A DNA stretch of 64,000 nt from Acidobacteriaceae bacterium (GTDB lineage Bacteria > Acidobacteriota > Terriglobia > Terriglobales > Acidobacteriaceae), in contig JANXYB010000050.1 of NCBI GenBank assembly GCA_025350325.1, forward strand, positions 1 through 64,000, written 5' to 3'. The notes below the pieces were generated by a model that searched no databases, was not told the DNA's origin, and saw only the letters and a program-made list of their open reading frames with translations. Shown piece by piece: positions 8,545 to 19,342 of this stretch (its first letter is position 1; each line of letters opens with the position of its first letter). The position numbers and the translations under genes are program-made.

Positions 8545-10707
8545 TCAATACGTAGTCTTCACCTTCGGCTCGCGATCCCAGATACGGCCATTGGCTGCGG
8601 TTGAGAGGAATGCGTTTGCATCCCCGCCGACCACCACGCCCGCATCTGCGACTACGCCTGCTGCATCCAGCAATGGCTTCGCTCCCGCTGTTGCGCCGAT
8701 GACTTTGCAGTGTGCAAAAGCGTCATGCACCCAGCCCACGGCCGCTGCTTCTTTTGCCAGTGTCTTCGCGCCCTGATCTGAAACGGCGACATACACCGCG
8801 TCAAACAACACTGAGGCGGCACCCGCCAACTGCATATCGGCTTCGATTACCTTGCCATCTCCGCCCACTGCGCCGCCAACCTTGGGAGCCACAACGGCGA
8901 AGTCGGCGTTTGCCTTCTTCGCTGCCGACCGTAGTGATTGCACGACGCCGGCGTCGCTGCCGTCAGCGATCAGACAGCCCACCTTGCGGCCCTCAAACGT
9001 CTTCTTTGCCTTGCCAAGAATGCTCAAAGCTGGAGAAGGTTTCAAGTCCGTCCGCACCTTCACGGTCGTAGGTTGTGGCTCGATCGCACCCTGCATGCCA
9101 AGCCCGGCCGCTACACGCGTTGCGATCTTAGAATCGACGTTGGCAAGTTGGCCGACCATCCGCTCGCGCACCGCTTTGGTCTCAACCTTGCTCAATTCGA
9201 ATATGAACGCCGATATGATGTGGTTTTGCTCCGTCTCAGTCTGCGAGTAGAAGAACTGATATGCCTGCGAAAAGTGATCCGCAAAGGTTTCCGATCGGAT
9301 CTTCATCTTGCTGCCCTGCATCGGCTCGGCGTAGCTCACCAAACCCTTAGTGGGATCTGGCCTTGGCGAATCTGCCTGCAGAGAACTGGGCGAATAGTTG
9401 ACCCGGCCCTTCTGCAAACTCATCTGCATGTGCCCGTCGCGCTGCATATGCATCACCGGGCACTTGGGCGCATTTACTGGGATCTGGTTGAAATTCGGTC
9501 CGCCCAGTCGCGTGATCTGCGTGTCCAGATACGAGAAGATGCGTCCCTGCAGCAACGGATCGTTGGAGAAGTCCACGCCGGGAACGATATTCCGCACGCA
9601 GAACGCCGATTGCTCCGTCTCCGCAAAGAAGTTGTCCACGTTGCGATTCAACACCATGGTTCCGACAACCTTCAGCGGCAAAATTTCCTCCGGAATCAGC
9701 TTCGTCGCATCCAGCACGTCGAAGTCGAACTTATTAGCGAAGTCCTCGTCGAACAGCTGTACGCAGAATTCCCACTCGGGGAAGTTGCCTTCGGCAATGG
9801 CGTTCCAAAGATCGCGACGGTGGAAGTCAGGATCGGCGCCTGAAATCTTCAGAGCCTCGTCCCAGACCACCGATTGCATGCCAAGCTTTGGCCGCCAGTG
9901 GAACTTGACAAACGTCGCCTTGCCCTCTTCATTGATCAATCGATACGTGTGTACGCCAAAGCCTTCAATCATGCGCAGCGAGCGCGGAATGGCGCGGTCT
10001 GACATCGCCCACATCAGCATGTGCGTCGCTTCGGGCATCAATGAAGCAAAATCCCAAAAGCTGTCGTGCGCCGACGCTGCCTGCGGGAATCCGCGGTCGG
10101 GCTCCTGCTTCACTGCATGAACCAGGTCGGGAAATTTGATTGCGTCTTGAATAAAGAAAACGGGAATATTGTTTCCTACCAGGTCCCAATTACCTTCCTT
10201 GGTGTAGAACTTCACCGCAAAGCCACGCACGTCGCGCGCCATGTCGGTCGATCCTTCGTTCCCGGCTACGGTCGAGAACCGCACAAACACCGGCACTTCA
10301 ACGCCAACCTCATTGAAAATGGCAGCCCGCGAAATGCCCTTCAGCGGTGTCGCCAGCTTGAAATACCCGTGCGCACCAAAACCACGCGCATGCACGATGC
10401 GCTCAGGAATCCGTTCGTGGTCGAAGTGCTGAATTTTCTCGATCAGCAGGTGATCTTCGAGCAGCGTCGGGCCACGACGCCCGGCGCGCAGTGAATTTTC
10501 ATCATCGGAAATAATCGCGCCTGTCTGCGCGGTCATGGGGGGATGCGTACCGCCGGCGTTCTGGTGTGTTTCGCCTGCGTTGCCGGTCGTATGGTCTTCA
10601 AGTGAAGCTTTTTGGCCTTGATTTGTAAGTTTCACGTCTTGATTTTCAGGTTTTGCAGCATCTTTATTCGCGATCTCTGTCCGGGATTTCCGGGTCTTAT
10701 CCGCCAT
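8545..10707 (-). CDS. katE: large-subunit catalase (HPII/KatE type)
   Basis: A 720-residue clade-2 catalase that breaks hydrogen peroxide into water and oxygen in the cytoplasm. The catalytic His is in [12 protein letters not shown] (H106), the heme pocket in [14 protein letters not shown], and the proximal heme Tyr in [10 protein letters not shown] (about Y393). After the core, about 150 residues form the extra flavodoxin/DJ-1-like domain specific to large catalases. The first 70 residues are hydrophilic and poorly conserved. The start at 10707 is set by AAAGGAG 6 nt upstream; an in-frame upstream start at 10737 has no such site. It is monocistronic. Confidence 0.96.
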   Translation of the reverse strand: MADKTRKSRTEIANKDAAKPENQDVKLTNQGQKASLEDHTTGNAGETHQNAGGTHPPMTAQTGAIISDDENSLRAGRRGPTLLEDHLLIEKIQHFDHERIPERIVHARGFGAHGYFKLATPLKGISRAAIFNEVGVEVPVFVRFSTVAGNEGSTDMARDVRGFAVKFYTKEGNWDLVGNNIPVFFIQDAIKFPDLVHAVKQEPDRGFPQAASAHDSFWDFASLMPEATHMLMWAMSDRAIPRSLRMIEGFGVHTYRLINEEGKATFVKFHWRPKLGMQSVVWDEALKISGADPDFHRRDLWNAIAEGNFPEWEFCVQLFDEDFANKFDFDVLDATKLIPEEILPLKVVGTMVLNRNVDNFFAETEQSAFCVRNIVPGVDFSNDPLLQGRIFSYLDTQITRLGGPNFNQIPVNAPKCPVMHMQRDGHMQMSLQKGRVNYSPSSLQADSPRPDPTKGLVSYAEPMQGSKMKIRSETFADHFSQAYQFFYSQTETEQNHIISAFIFELSKVETKAVRERMVGQLANVDSKIATRVAAGLGMQGAIEPQPTTVKVRTDLKPSPALSILGKAKKTFEGRKVGCLIADGSDAGVVQSLRSAAKKANADFAVVAPKVGGAVGGDGKVIEADMQLAGAASVLFDAVYVAVSDQGAKTLAKEAAAVGWVHDAFAHCKVIGATAGAKPLLDAAGVVADAGVVVGGDANAFLSTAANGRIWDREPKVKTTY

Positions 10708-11278
10708 CTGTGGCTCCTTTGGGGTTTGGACTTTCAAGGCTGGTACGTCGGGAAGGGGGATTCAAGGTGAATCTCGGGGCAGACGTATACCAGAGCTCGA
10801 TGAGTCCGATGCGCTCAATCATAATCCTGTTGCCTTGCAGGCTCTACCGCAGCATCGGACTTGCTTATTGCCCGGTAAAAGTTTTGCACTGAGATTTTCA
10901 CGGAATAGTTCGTATCCTGAGATCCCCATCGCCGCGCTACGATGCAGGCATTTCTGGCCGCGTGCTGGGTGATCTAGGACCACACTGATCGGGGGCGAAT
11001 TATTCACTTCGCCCTGCATCAAGACCAGCTCTGCGATGATCGGAGTGGGAATCGTTATCGGGCCGGCACTCTTCTGTCCGGCACAGGTTGAGCAAAACCA
11101 CAAAGAATGGCAATTGCAATCTCGGCACGGGAGCGTGGTCCGCAGATCGTCATAAGGAATTCTAGTTTGCAGAATATTTGCGCCGACCAGCGTATTCTCA
11201 AAGTTCATACAACAAAGCGCGAATTGCCGACTCGACTTAAACCGCCGACTAAGACTCACTTAACCTCAATCGTGTCTA
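10708..11278. other. non-coding gap between katE and kdsA (first part)
   Basis: No recognisable gene. One minus-strand frame (10819-11208) starts at an ATG without a ribosome site and encodes a Cys-rich 129-residue product (CRDCNCHSLWFCSTC); it matches no family I know and may be chance. katE's promoter should lie near 10720-10800. The repeat element that follows is listed separately. Confidence 0.4.
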
Positions 11279-11385
11279 GACTCTGCGGCTAACTCGTTTG
11301 TGAACTAGACTTTAGCGGCGGCCACTCTCATCATCTATCTCATATTGAACGACTTCTATCCAGAGTAGGAGTGGGGGGTACCCCA
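11279..11385. repeat. dispersed intergenic element, copy 1
   Basis: It carries the blocks GACTCTGCGG (11279-11288), GACTTTA (11308-11314) and GACTTCTATCCAGAGTA (11351-11367), then a G-rich run. The same blocks with identical spacing recur at 23322-23428. ACTCTG at the left end can pair with CAGAGT at the right end. It sits just past the kdsA stop codon. The right edge also contains GGAGTGGGG/CCCCACTCC, a 9-bp stem. Confidence 0.65.
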
Positions 11386-11413
11386 CTCCGTCCCACGTAG
11401 TACACGGAGCCCG

Positions 11414-12232
11414 CTACCCGCCGGAAGCCGCGCGATGAATCGCCAGCAGCCTCTCCAGCAGCGGCTTCAGCAGTTTCAGATCGAGCGCGTTTGCCCCGTC
11501 CGACTTGGCCTGCGCCGGGTCGTCGTGCACCTCGAGAAACAGCCCGTCTACCCCTGCCGCAACTGCTGCGCGGGTCAGCAGCGGAATAAACTCCGGCTGA
11601 CCGCCACTCACTCCGTTGCCCGCCGACGGCTGCTGCACCGAGTGGGTGCCGTCAAAAACCACCGGCGTCATCTGCCGCATCACCGGCAGCGAACGATAAT
11701 CGACCACCAGCGTGTTGTAACCAAAACTCGCCCCGCGCTCCGTCAAGAACACCCGCTCGTTGCCCGTCGAACGCACCTTCTCAACCGGGTGCGTCATATC
11801 CCACGGCGCGACGAACTGGCCTTTTTTGATATTGACCGCGCGGCCCGTCTTGCCCGCGGCGACCAGCAGATCTGTCTGCCTGCACAAAAACGCCGGAATC
11901 TGCAGCACGTCCACCGCCTCAGCCGCGACCGCGCAGTGGCCCGGCTCATGCACGTCGGTCAGCACCGGCAATCCCGTATCCTTGGCCAGCCGGCCTAGAA
12001 TGCGCGTGCCCTCCACCAGTCCCGGCCCGCGAAAGCTCTTCACGCTGGTGCGGTTCGCCTTGTCGTAACTAGCTTTGAAGATGTAGGGAATACCGAGGTC
12101 GCTGGTGATGCGCTGGATCGCTTCGGCCATTCGCCGCACATGCGCTTCTGACTCGATTACGCACGGTCCGGCGATTAGAAACAGTCGCCCATCGCCTACG
12201 TGCACCGGCCCGATTTCAAATGAATGACTCAC
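11414..12232 (-). CDS. kdsA: 3-deoxy-8-phosphooctulonate synthase (KDO-8-phosphate synthase)
   Basis: Condenses phosphoenolpyruvate with arabinose 5-phosphate to KDO 8-phosphate, the first committed step of the KDO part of lipopolysaccharide. The 272-residue TIM barrel shows LIAGPCVIES at the start, KASYDKANRTS, the GLPVLTDVHEP stretch, and the KKGQFVAPWDM phosphate-binding motif. The start codon is GTG at 12232. It lies 67 bp after pyrG on the same strand, so the two are likely one operon. KDO needs CTP for activation, which makes the pairing with CTP synthase sensible. Its presence shows a Gram-negative outer membrane. Confidence 0.97.
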   Translation of the reverse strand: MSHSFEIGPVHVGDGRLFLIAGPCVIESEAHVRRMAEAIQRITSDLGIPYIFKASYDKANRTSVKSFRGPGLVEGTRILGRLAKDTGLPVLTDVHEPGHCAVAAEAVDVLQIPAFLCRQTDLLVAAGKTGRAVNIKKGQFVAPWDMTHPVEKVRSTGNERVFLTERGASFGYNTLVVDYRSLPVMRQMTPVVFDGTHSVQQPSAGNGVSGGQPEFIPLLTRAAVAAGVDGLFLEVHDDPAQAKSDGANALDLKLLKPLLERLLAIHRAASGG

Positions 12233-12299
12233 GCAGCCGATTCTATCCTGCTCAAGACAACAGCCGCTCGTACAAGACTCCCATTTGCCGATTCGAGGC

Positions 12300-14281
<1,982 letters not shown>

Positions 14282-17029
14282 CTAGAAGTTGAAGGTAATC
14301 TTCGCCGTCACCGTGCGTGGAGTGAGGTAGTGCGTGCCGCTAAACGTCGACAGGAAGTTATACAGCGCGTATTTGTCTGTCAGATTGATTGCCGTCAAAT
14401 CCAGATCGACTTTGTAGCGATCGGCGTGAAACAGATTGTTCTTGCCGAGCGAAGCGTCAAAAAGATTGCGCGGCTTCATGCGTGCCGGATTCTTGTCGTT
14501 GTTCCCGGTTCCGGGTGCAGGCACGTTAATCAAGGACGAAGAATATTCTGCCGCGGGGCAAACTGCAGGCAGCGGATGCCCCGGCGCGGCCTTCACTCCG
14601 TTGCATATCAAGCCAGCCTGAAACTCCTCATCTGCTGTGAGGCGGCTCAGATCTACTGCGGGCTGACCATTCACAAATGTCGTAGTATCGCCGCACGAGC
14701 TGTTGGGATCGTTCGAGAGAGGGTTAAAGCAGGGCGTTGCGCCAGCCACCTGGCCCGAGTCATAGCGCCAACTAAGGCCGCCCCAAATGCCGTTTAGAGC
14801 CTTGCCGTGTGCCATCGTGTATTGCAAGTGCGAAGTCTGGTTGAACTTCTCATCGTGATCGATGCGGAACGGCAGACCAGTCTGACCAACCGTTGCGCCC
14901 GCACCAGCAACCTGCGGCGGATAGAATCGTGCAGATACCGAAGACATCACAGAGTAAGCAGTGATGTTATGAAATTGAGGTACCTCGACATGCAGCGCGT
15001 AACCGGGAATCTTGGAGTTATGCCAGTCGATCGGGAAAGTTATTGGCGTATTACCCAGCACGCTGAAGTCGAACGCATTGTGCGTGTACTTCCAGATATA
15101 CTCGCCGCTTACCACGATCTTCTTGCCAAAGGCCTGCTGCAAGCCCACATGAAATTCATTGCGGAATCCTGGAGCCTCGGTATTCGAAACTCCGGGCGAG
15201 CAATTGAGCAACGGCACTAACACTGCGTTGGAGCATCCTGTGCTCGAGAGAACGAGGTTCTCGTTGAAGGGCGTTTCGAGCGTGCGCGCGTAAGAAAGGC
15301 GCAGCACCGTCGAGGTCGGCTTAACCGTATACGCCATGCCTAAGCGCGGCTCAGTCTGCGTAGCGGCGGTCAGCCCGTTGTAAATATCTCCGCGCAGACC
15401 AAGGTTGAATATCCAGTTGCCAGCCTTGATCGAGTCCTCGATGTAAAGAGCCATCTCTTTGATATCGGTGCGTCCATTGAAGCTATATAGGCCGCCGCCG
15501 CGCGTTAGATCATACGGCGCAAGCACTGAGAGATAATTCGAATTTACAAACGCCGCGCCTCCCGCACACTGCGAAGAATCGGCATAGCCAGGCAGGGGTG
15601 CACCGGTCGCATCGACGCACGGCGAATTATAGAAGGCATCCACGACACCTAGGCGGTCCTTCTCTCGCAGAAAAGTCTGCGTGTACTGCGCCCCGCCCTT
15701 CATGGTGTGCCGCCCTCTGGAGTAGGAAATATCGCTATGCAAACCGGTATTAGTGAGCGTGCGATTCTGCGCGATGGATGAGGTTTGTAAATTCGCAGGC
15801 CCCAGATCGGCCAGCGGGTTGCCGCTCGGATAGTAGCTATAGTTATCGCGCCTGACGAATGCGCCTAAATTGAACACCGAGCTATTGCCGATGATCCGTG
15901 TATAAGTCGGCGAAATGTTGATTGTCCCGATCTGCGACCGCTGATCGGCATTTCCAACGGCTCCAAAGACGGGAGTGGCGGTGGCGCCACCGTTCACGAC
16001 GTTCTGCACGTTGAGGTTGTCGTATGTGTTGGGCGTTTGAAACCAGGATCGGCTGTAGTTGAGATTCAAATGCAGCGAATCCATTGGCGTCATGTTGTAG
16101 TCGATCCGGTCGAATACATTCTCTTCGTTCCCCTTGTCGTGGAAGACGGAGAACTCTGGTGGATCGAGAAAGCGTCCGGAGTTGAGTCCGTCGACCTCTA
16201 CGAAGTTACCCCACTTCTGTCCGCCATAAGCCATGTCAAACCCGGCCGTGGCAGATCCAAAGGTGCCGTAGGAACTGGTGAGGCTGCCGGTAGGCCGGGT
16301 TATGCCTTGCCCCGATCGCGTTGTAGCAACGATCACCAAGCTTGTCTTGTCTCCGTACTCTGCCGGCGGCGCACCTGAAATCACTTCTATCGACTGAATG
16401 GAATTTGCGGGGATCTGGTTAGAAAAGACTTTGCTCTGCTGGTCGGTGATCGACTGCCCGTCTACTGAGAACGAATTCTCCGCATGATCGCCGAGCCCAT
16501 GCATCTGTCCATCCGAGTCGGCCGACACGCCGGGAGTGGTGGCCGTGACCAAAGAACTCAATCCCGAAGACTCGCTTTCAAGGGGAAGCTTGTCCATCTG
16601 CGCACGATCAACATCGGTGTGGAAGGTGGGGTCGTTTTCGATCAGGTCGCCACCCGCCTCGACGGTGACCGTGGAATCGGCGGCGGCAATCTGCAGCACC
16701 AGTTTGAGGTCGATTCCTACCAGCGAACGAATCTCAACACCCTTGGTCAACGCCGCAAATCCAGAAGCGGAGACACTGACCTGGTATGGATTGAAGGGCA
16801 CGTTGGTGAATACGAATTGGCCGGCGCCATCCGAGGTGACGGTTCGCTTCAATCCGCTGACCGTGTTTATCAAATTGACGGCGGCGCCCGGAATGACCGC
16901 GCCCGAAGGATCGGTAACCGTGCCCCGTATCTCCCCGGCGTTGCCGCTCGGCGCAGGCGGGCCTGAAGCGGCCAGAAGGAATAGAGCAAGAGGAAGAATG
17001 CAAAAAATTGCGCCGCGTCTGAACGGCAT
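14282..17029 (-). CDS. TonB-dependent receptor with N-terminal carboxypeptidase-regulatory domain
   Basis: A 915-residue outer-membrane transporter. Residues 1-30 form a signal peptide (start at ATG 17029, CGGAGG 6 nt upstream). Residues about 33-120 are a carboxypeptidase-regulatory/Cna-B-like beta-sandwich (GEIRGTVTDPSGAVIPGA). The plug domain follows (SVDGQSITDQQSK ... IQSIEVISGAPPAEYGDKTS), then a large 22-strand barrel ending in an aromatic residue (TAKITFNF), the usual signal for outer-membrane insertion. This architecture is highly expanded in Acidobacteriota, and the ligand is generally unknown. The small CPLC protein just upstream on the same strand may be part of the same transcript. 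Confidence 0.9.
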   Translation of the reverse strand: MPFRRGAIFCILPLALFLLAASGPPAPSGNAGEIRGTVTDPSGAVIPGAAVNLINTVSGLKRTVTSDGAGQFVFTNVPFNPYQVSVSASGFAALTKGVEIRSLVGIDLKLVLQIAAADSTVTVEAGGDLIENDPTFHTDVDRAQMDKLPLESESSGLSSLVTATTPGVSADSDGQMHGLGDHAENSFSVDGQSITDQQSKVFSNQIPANSIQSIEVISGAPPAEYGDKTSLVIVATTRSGQGITRPTGSLTSSYGTFGSATAGFDMAYGGQKWGNFVEVDGLNSGRFLDPPEFSVFHDKGNEENVFDRIDYNMTPMDSLHLNLNYSRSWFQTPNTYDNLNVQNVVNGGATATPVFGAVGNADQRSQIGTINISPTYTRIIGNSSVFNLGAFVRRDNYSYYPSGNPLADLGPANLQTSSIAQNRTLTNTGLHSDISYSRGRHTMKGGAQYTQTFLREKDRLGVVDAFYNSPCVDATGAPLPGYADSSQCAGGAAFVNSNYLSVLAPYDLTRGGGLYSFNGRTDIKEMALYIEDSIKAGNWIFNLGLRGDIYNGLTAATQTEPRLGMAYTVKPTSTVLRLSYARTLETPFNENLVLSSTGCSNAVLVPLLNCSPGVSNTEAPGFRNEFHVGLQQAFGKKIVVSGEYIWKYTHNAFDFSVLGNTPITFPIDWHNSKIPGYALHVEVPQFHNITAYSVMSSVSARFYPPQVAGAGATVGQTGLPFRIDHDEKFNQTSHLQYTMAHGKALNGIWGGLSWRYDSGQVAGATPCFNPLSNDPNSSCGDTTTFVNGQPAVDLSRLTADEEFQAGLICNGVKAAPGHPLPAVCPAAEYSSSLINVPAPGTGNNDKNPARMKPRNLFDASLGKNNLFHADRYKVDLDLTAINLTDKYALYNFLSTFSGTHYLTPRTVTAKITFNF

Positions 17030-17163
17030 AGGAGCCTCCGATTGGTTACTGGGGGTGTGCGCAAACATGCGCGGCATCATCAGCAAACGGCGGCATCGGT
17101 TGTCTTCGATTCGACCCACTTGATAGTGAAAGTCCTGCTCACTAACACGATGGTAAGACGGAA

Positions 17164-17508
17164 TTAACTGGCTAAAACGAATCGACGCAAAGATGCCACC
17201 TCAGCAGGCGGGGGCGGTGGACGGGTAAAGTGTTGCGGATGCCAATGTCGAACTACCGCGCGAGTCTGAAAAACGGGCAGCACAGACTTGACCTGGACGA
17301 GAAGAATGATCGCTGTTGCAGCCGCCACCGGCACGGCCGTGTGCAAAACGACGCACAGCGGGCAACGGTCCGCATCGGCATTGACCGAGTGAACATGGGC
17401 CACCTGGACGACGGCGAGCAAGCTCAGCAGCGCCAGGCACAACAGCATCCCTGCCAAAGCGCTACGCTTTTGGCGAAATGCAATTCGGTTCTCCTGGAGC
17501 TTTATCAA
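17164..17508 (-). CDS. small membrane-anchored protein with HxH and CPLC motifs (DUF2946-like)
   Basis: A 114-residue protein with a hydrophobic N-terminal segment (residues 18-38), then HVHS and CPLC motifs, a second hydrophobic helix (about 58-75) and a Pro-rich tail. HxH plus CPxC after a signal anchor resembles the DUF2946 group of small exported proteins often found near TonB receptors and metal-homeostasis genes; this assignment is by motif only. The start codon is TTG at 17508 with AGGG upstream. It lies 134 bp ahead of the TonB-dependent receptor gene on the same strand and could contribute to metal handling with it. Confidence 0.6.
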   Translation of the reverse strand: MIKLQENRIAFRQKRSALAGMLLCLALLSLLAVVQVAHVHSVNADADRCPLCVVLHTAVPVAAATAIILLVQVKSVLPVFQTRAVVRHWHPQHFTRPPPPPAEVASLRRFVLAS

Positions 17509-17634
17509 TTCATTACCCTAAGTTAAGAATACACAGTGTTAGATGCGACAGTTCTGCTTACGTTACCGTGCGCCTGGTTTCAATGTAACGATTCGCCAAC
17601 GATGACGCTCGCCATGCGTCTAAACTGTTTAGAA

Positions 17635-18675
17635 ATGTCCGGTTTCTCACAATTGCGGCGTGTACTAAGCGTAAGCCTCGCAGGCTTGCTGCTTGTAGCA
17701 GGAACGGTTGCAGTCGATTCGCAGCAGAGGAAGCCCGTTCCGATCAAGCCCGATGCGCCAGGCTTGGCCAAGAATCATCGCCTCATTCTCAAAGACGGTA
17801 CGTACCAGATTGTCCGTGAATACAAGCTCGTCGGCGAACGCGTGCGTTACACGTCGCTCGAGCGTGGCGGCGATTGGGAAGAACTGCCCGCAGCATTGGT
17901 TGATTGGGAAGCCACGCGCAAGTGGGAACAAAATCACCTCAACCAGGACGCCGAAGACACTTCGCCGGCCATGAAGGAAGCCGAAGACATCGACAAGGAA
18001 GAATCCACGGAGCGGCTAGAGCAGAAGGCCCGCATGCCCGAAGTCGCCAAGGGCTTGGAACTGCCCGACGAAGATGGCGTGTTCGCGCTCGACACCTATC
18101 AGGGCGCGCCGGAGCTGGTGGAACTGATTCCGTCTGAATTAGGAATGAATGCCAAGAGCCGCCACGGCCTCAGCACGCTCAATCCGCTGGCTGGATCAAA
18201 GGCCAGCCTCGAACTTCAGGGTCAGCGGGCAAAGATTCATCTGCACGTCAACGACCCGGCAATTTATCTTTCCCTCGACGCCCAAGACAACGCTGAAAAG
18301 GTGCTCTCGCACGCCATTACAGTTCAAACTTCAGGCGCAAAAGAGCTCGCAAACAGGAAGCACGGAGCCCACTCGCCGGCATCGGGCTTTGCCATTGTCC
18401 GCGTCGATCAGCGCAGAGAGGTCCGCATTGTCGGCGCCGTCCACGTAAGTGCCAACGGCACTATCACGCAGGATGAAGACGTGATTCCGACCAAGCTTGA
18501 AGTGCTATCAGGGAAGCACTGGGTCAAGCTCACGCCACAAAAGTCGCTGGCCATCGGCGAGTATGCCTTGGTTGAGATCCTCTCACCCTCTGACATCAAT
18601 CAGTCGGTCTGGGATTTCCGTGTCGACCCGACATTGGGCGACAATCCAGCCTCTCTGGGACCGATCCTCAAGTAA
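17635..18675 (+). CDS. exported protein of unknown function
   Basis: A 346-residue protein with a clear signal peptide (LRRVLSVSLAGLLLVAGTVAV) and a hydrophilic mature part. The first mature segment (HRLILKDGTYQIVREYKLVGERVRYTS) is a beta-rich repeat-like motif often seen near the N-terminus of Acidobacteriota exported proteins. The rest is acidic, then beta-rich. I know no enzymatic motif in it. The start is uncertain: the frame is open from 17536, and ATGs at 17602, 17614 and 17635 all lack a strong ribosome site; 17635 fits the signal peptide best. It diverges from the CPLC protein. Confidence 0.7.
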   Translation: MSGFSQLRRVLSVSLAGLLLVAGTVAVDSQQRKPVPIKPDAPGLAKNHRLILKDGTYQIVREYKLVGERVRYTSLERGGDWEELPAALVDWEATRKWEQNHLNQDAEDTSPAMKEAEDIDKEESTERLEQKARMPEVAKGLELPDEDGVFALDTYQGAPELVELIPSELGMNAKSRHGLSTLNPLAGSKASLELQGQRAKIHLHVNDPAIYLSLDAQDNAEKVLSHAITVQTSGAKELANRKHGAHSPASGFAIVRVDQRREVRIVGAVHVSANGTITQDEDVIPTKLEVLSGKHWVKLTPQKSLAIGEYALVEILSPSDINQSVWDFRVDPTLGDNPASLGPILK

Positions 18676-18710
18676 GCCGCACCTGCACGTTTTTAGCGGA
18701 CGATTCTGGC

Positions 18711-19163
18711 CTAAGACTCAGGCGTCTTGGCGTGCGCGAATTTGCGACGGCGTCTATCCCACTCATCGGTTGAGAAGAAGCGCGGGCCCACCTCGATCAG
18801 CCTCGGGATCATGTTGAAAACCGATACCCGGCTCCACGGCCTGCCGTCGCGCATGCGAAAGCCTTTTTCGTTCAGGTCGCTTACGATGTGCGAATAAGAG
18901 AAATCCTGCACGAGTAATTCCATCATCCGCAGCAGGGCATCGTTCTCGCGCGCATCAATCTCCAACCGCTTGCAATCATCCGAGATGCGCAGCCCGTACG
19001 GGATGTCCTCGCTGAATCCGCCCTCCGGCGGAGTTTCAGAGTCAGGCAACTCGCGCCGCCACTCGATCGATACCATCTGCCATCCCGCCGCCGCCCGCTG
19101 CTGCATGATCTCCGGACTCATCGGCTGAGAAACGACGTCGCGAATGCGCTCAAAATACGCCAT
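18711..19163 (-). CDS. stand-alone protein resembling the serine-recombinase 'Recombinase' domain
   Basis: A 150-residue soluble protein. The second half (LVQDFSYSHIVSDLNEKGFRMRDGRPWSRVSVF) resembles the DNA-binding Recombinase domain of large serine integrases, which has the pattern I-x2-x-LN-x2-G-x-G-x-W-x-VF. There is no resolvase catalytic domain (no N-terminal Ser nucleophile region). It may therefore be a DNA-binding factor rather than an enzyme. Start ATG at 19163 opens MAYFERIRDVV. It lies alone between a convergent exported-protein gene and the ntrX-like gene. The assignment is by eye. Confidence 0.6.
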   Translation of the reverse strand: MAYFERIRDVVSQPMSPEIMQQRAAAGWQMVSIEWRRELPDSETPPEGGFSEDIPYGLRISDDCKRLEIDARENDALLRMMELLVQDFSYSHIVSDLNEKGFRMRDGRPWSRVSVFNMIPRLIEVGPRFFSTDEWDRRRRKFAHAKTPES

Positions 19164-19342
19164 CGAAAGCCTCCGTAGCTGAACTACCTATACCGCAGTC
19201 TGCAATTCCGAGTCCAAATGGGCGCCTGCACTAAGAGTTGTAAGTGGCTCACGTAGCATGACGATTCAAATCGAGAGCGCTCTACAAGCGGGCCCGCGCT
19301 GTGCGGTTTCAGCACTGTCTGTCCGCTTTTGGACAATACACT

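Noticed and set aside
8938-9843. 301-codon frame antisense to the catalase gene
   Set aside because: Shadow of a GC-rich gene; the catalase on the other strand is unmistakable and the antisense product resembles nothing.
10819-11259. Cys-rich minus-strand frame between katE and kdsA
   Set aside because: CRDCNCHSLWFCSTC looks tempting, but there is no ribosome site, no known family and the region is otherwise non-coding; kept only as a note in the gap entry.
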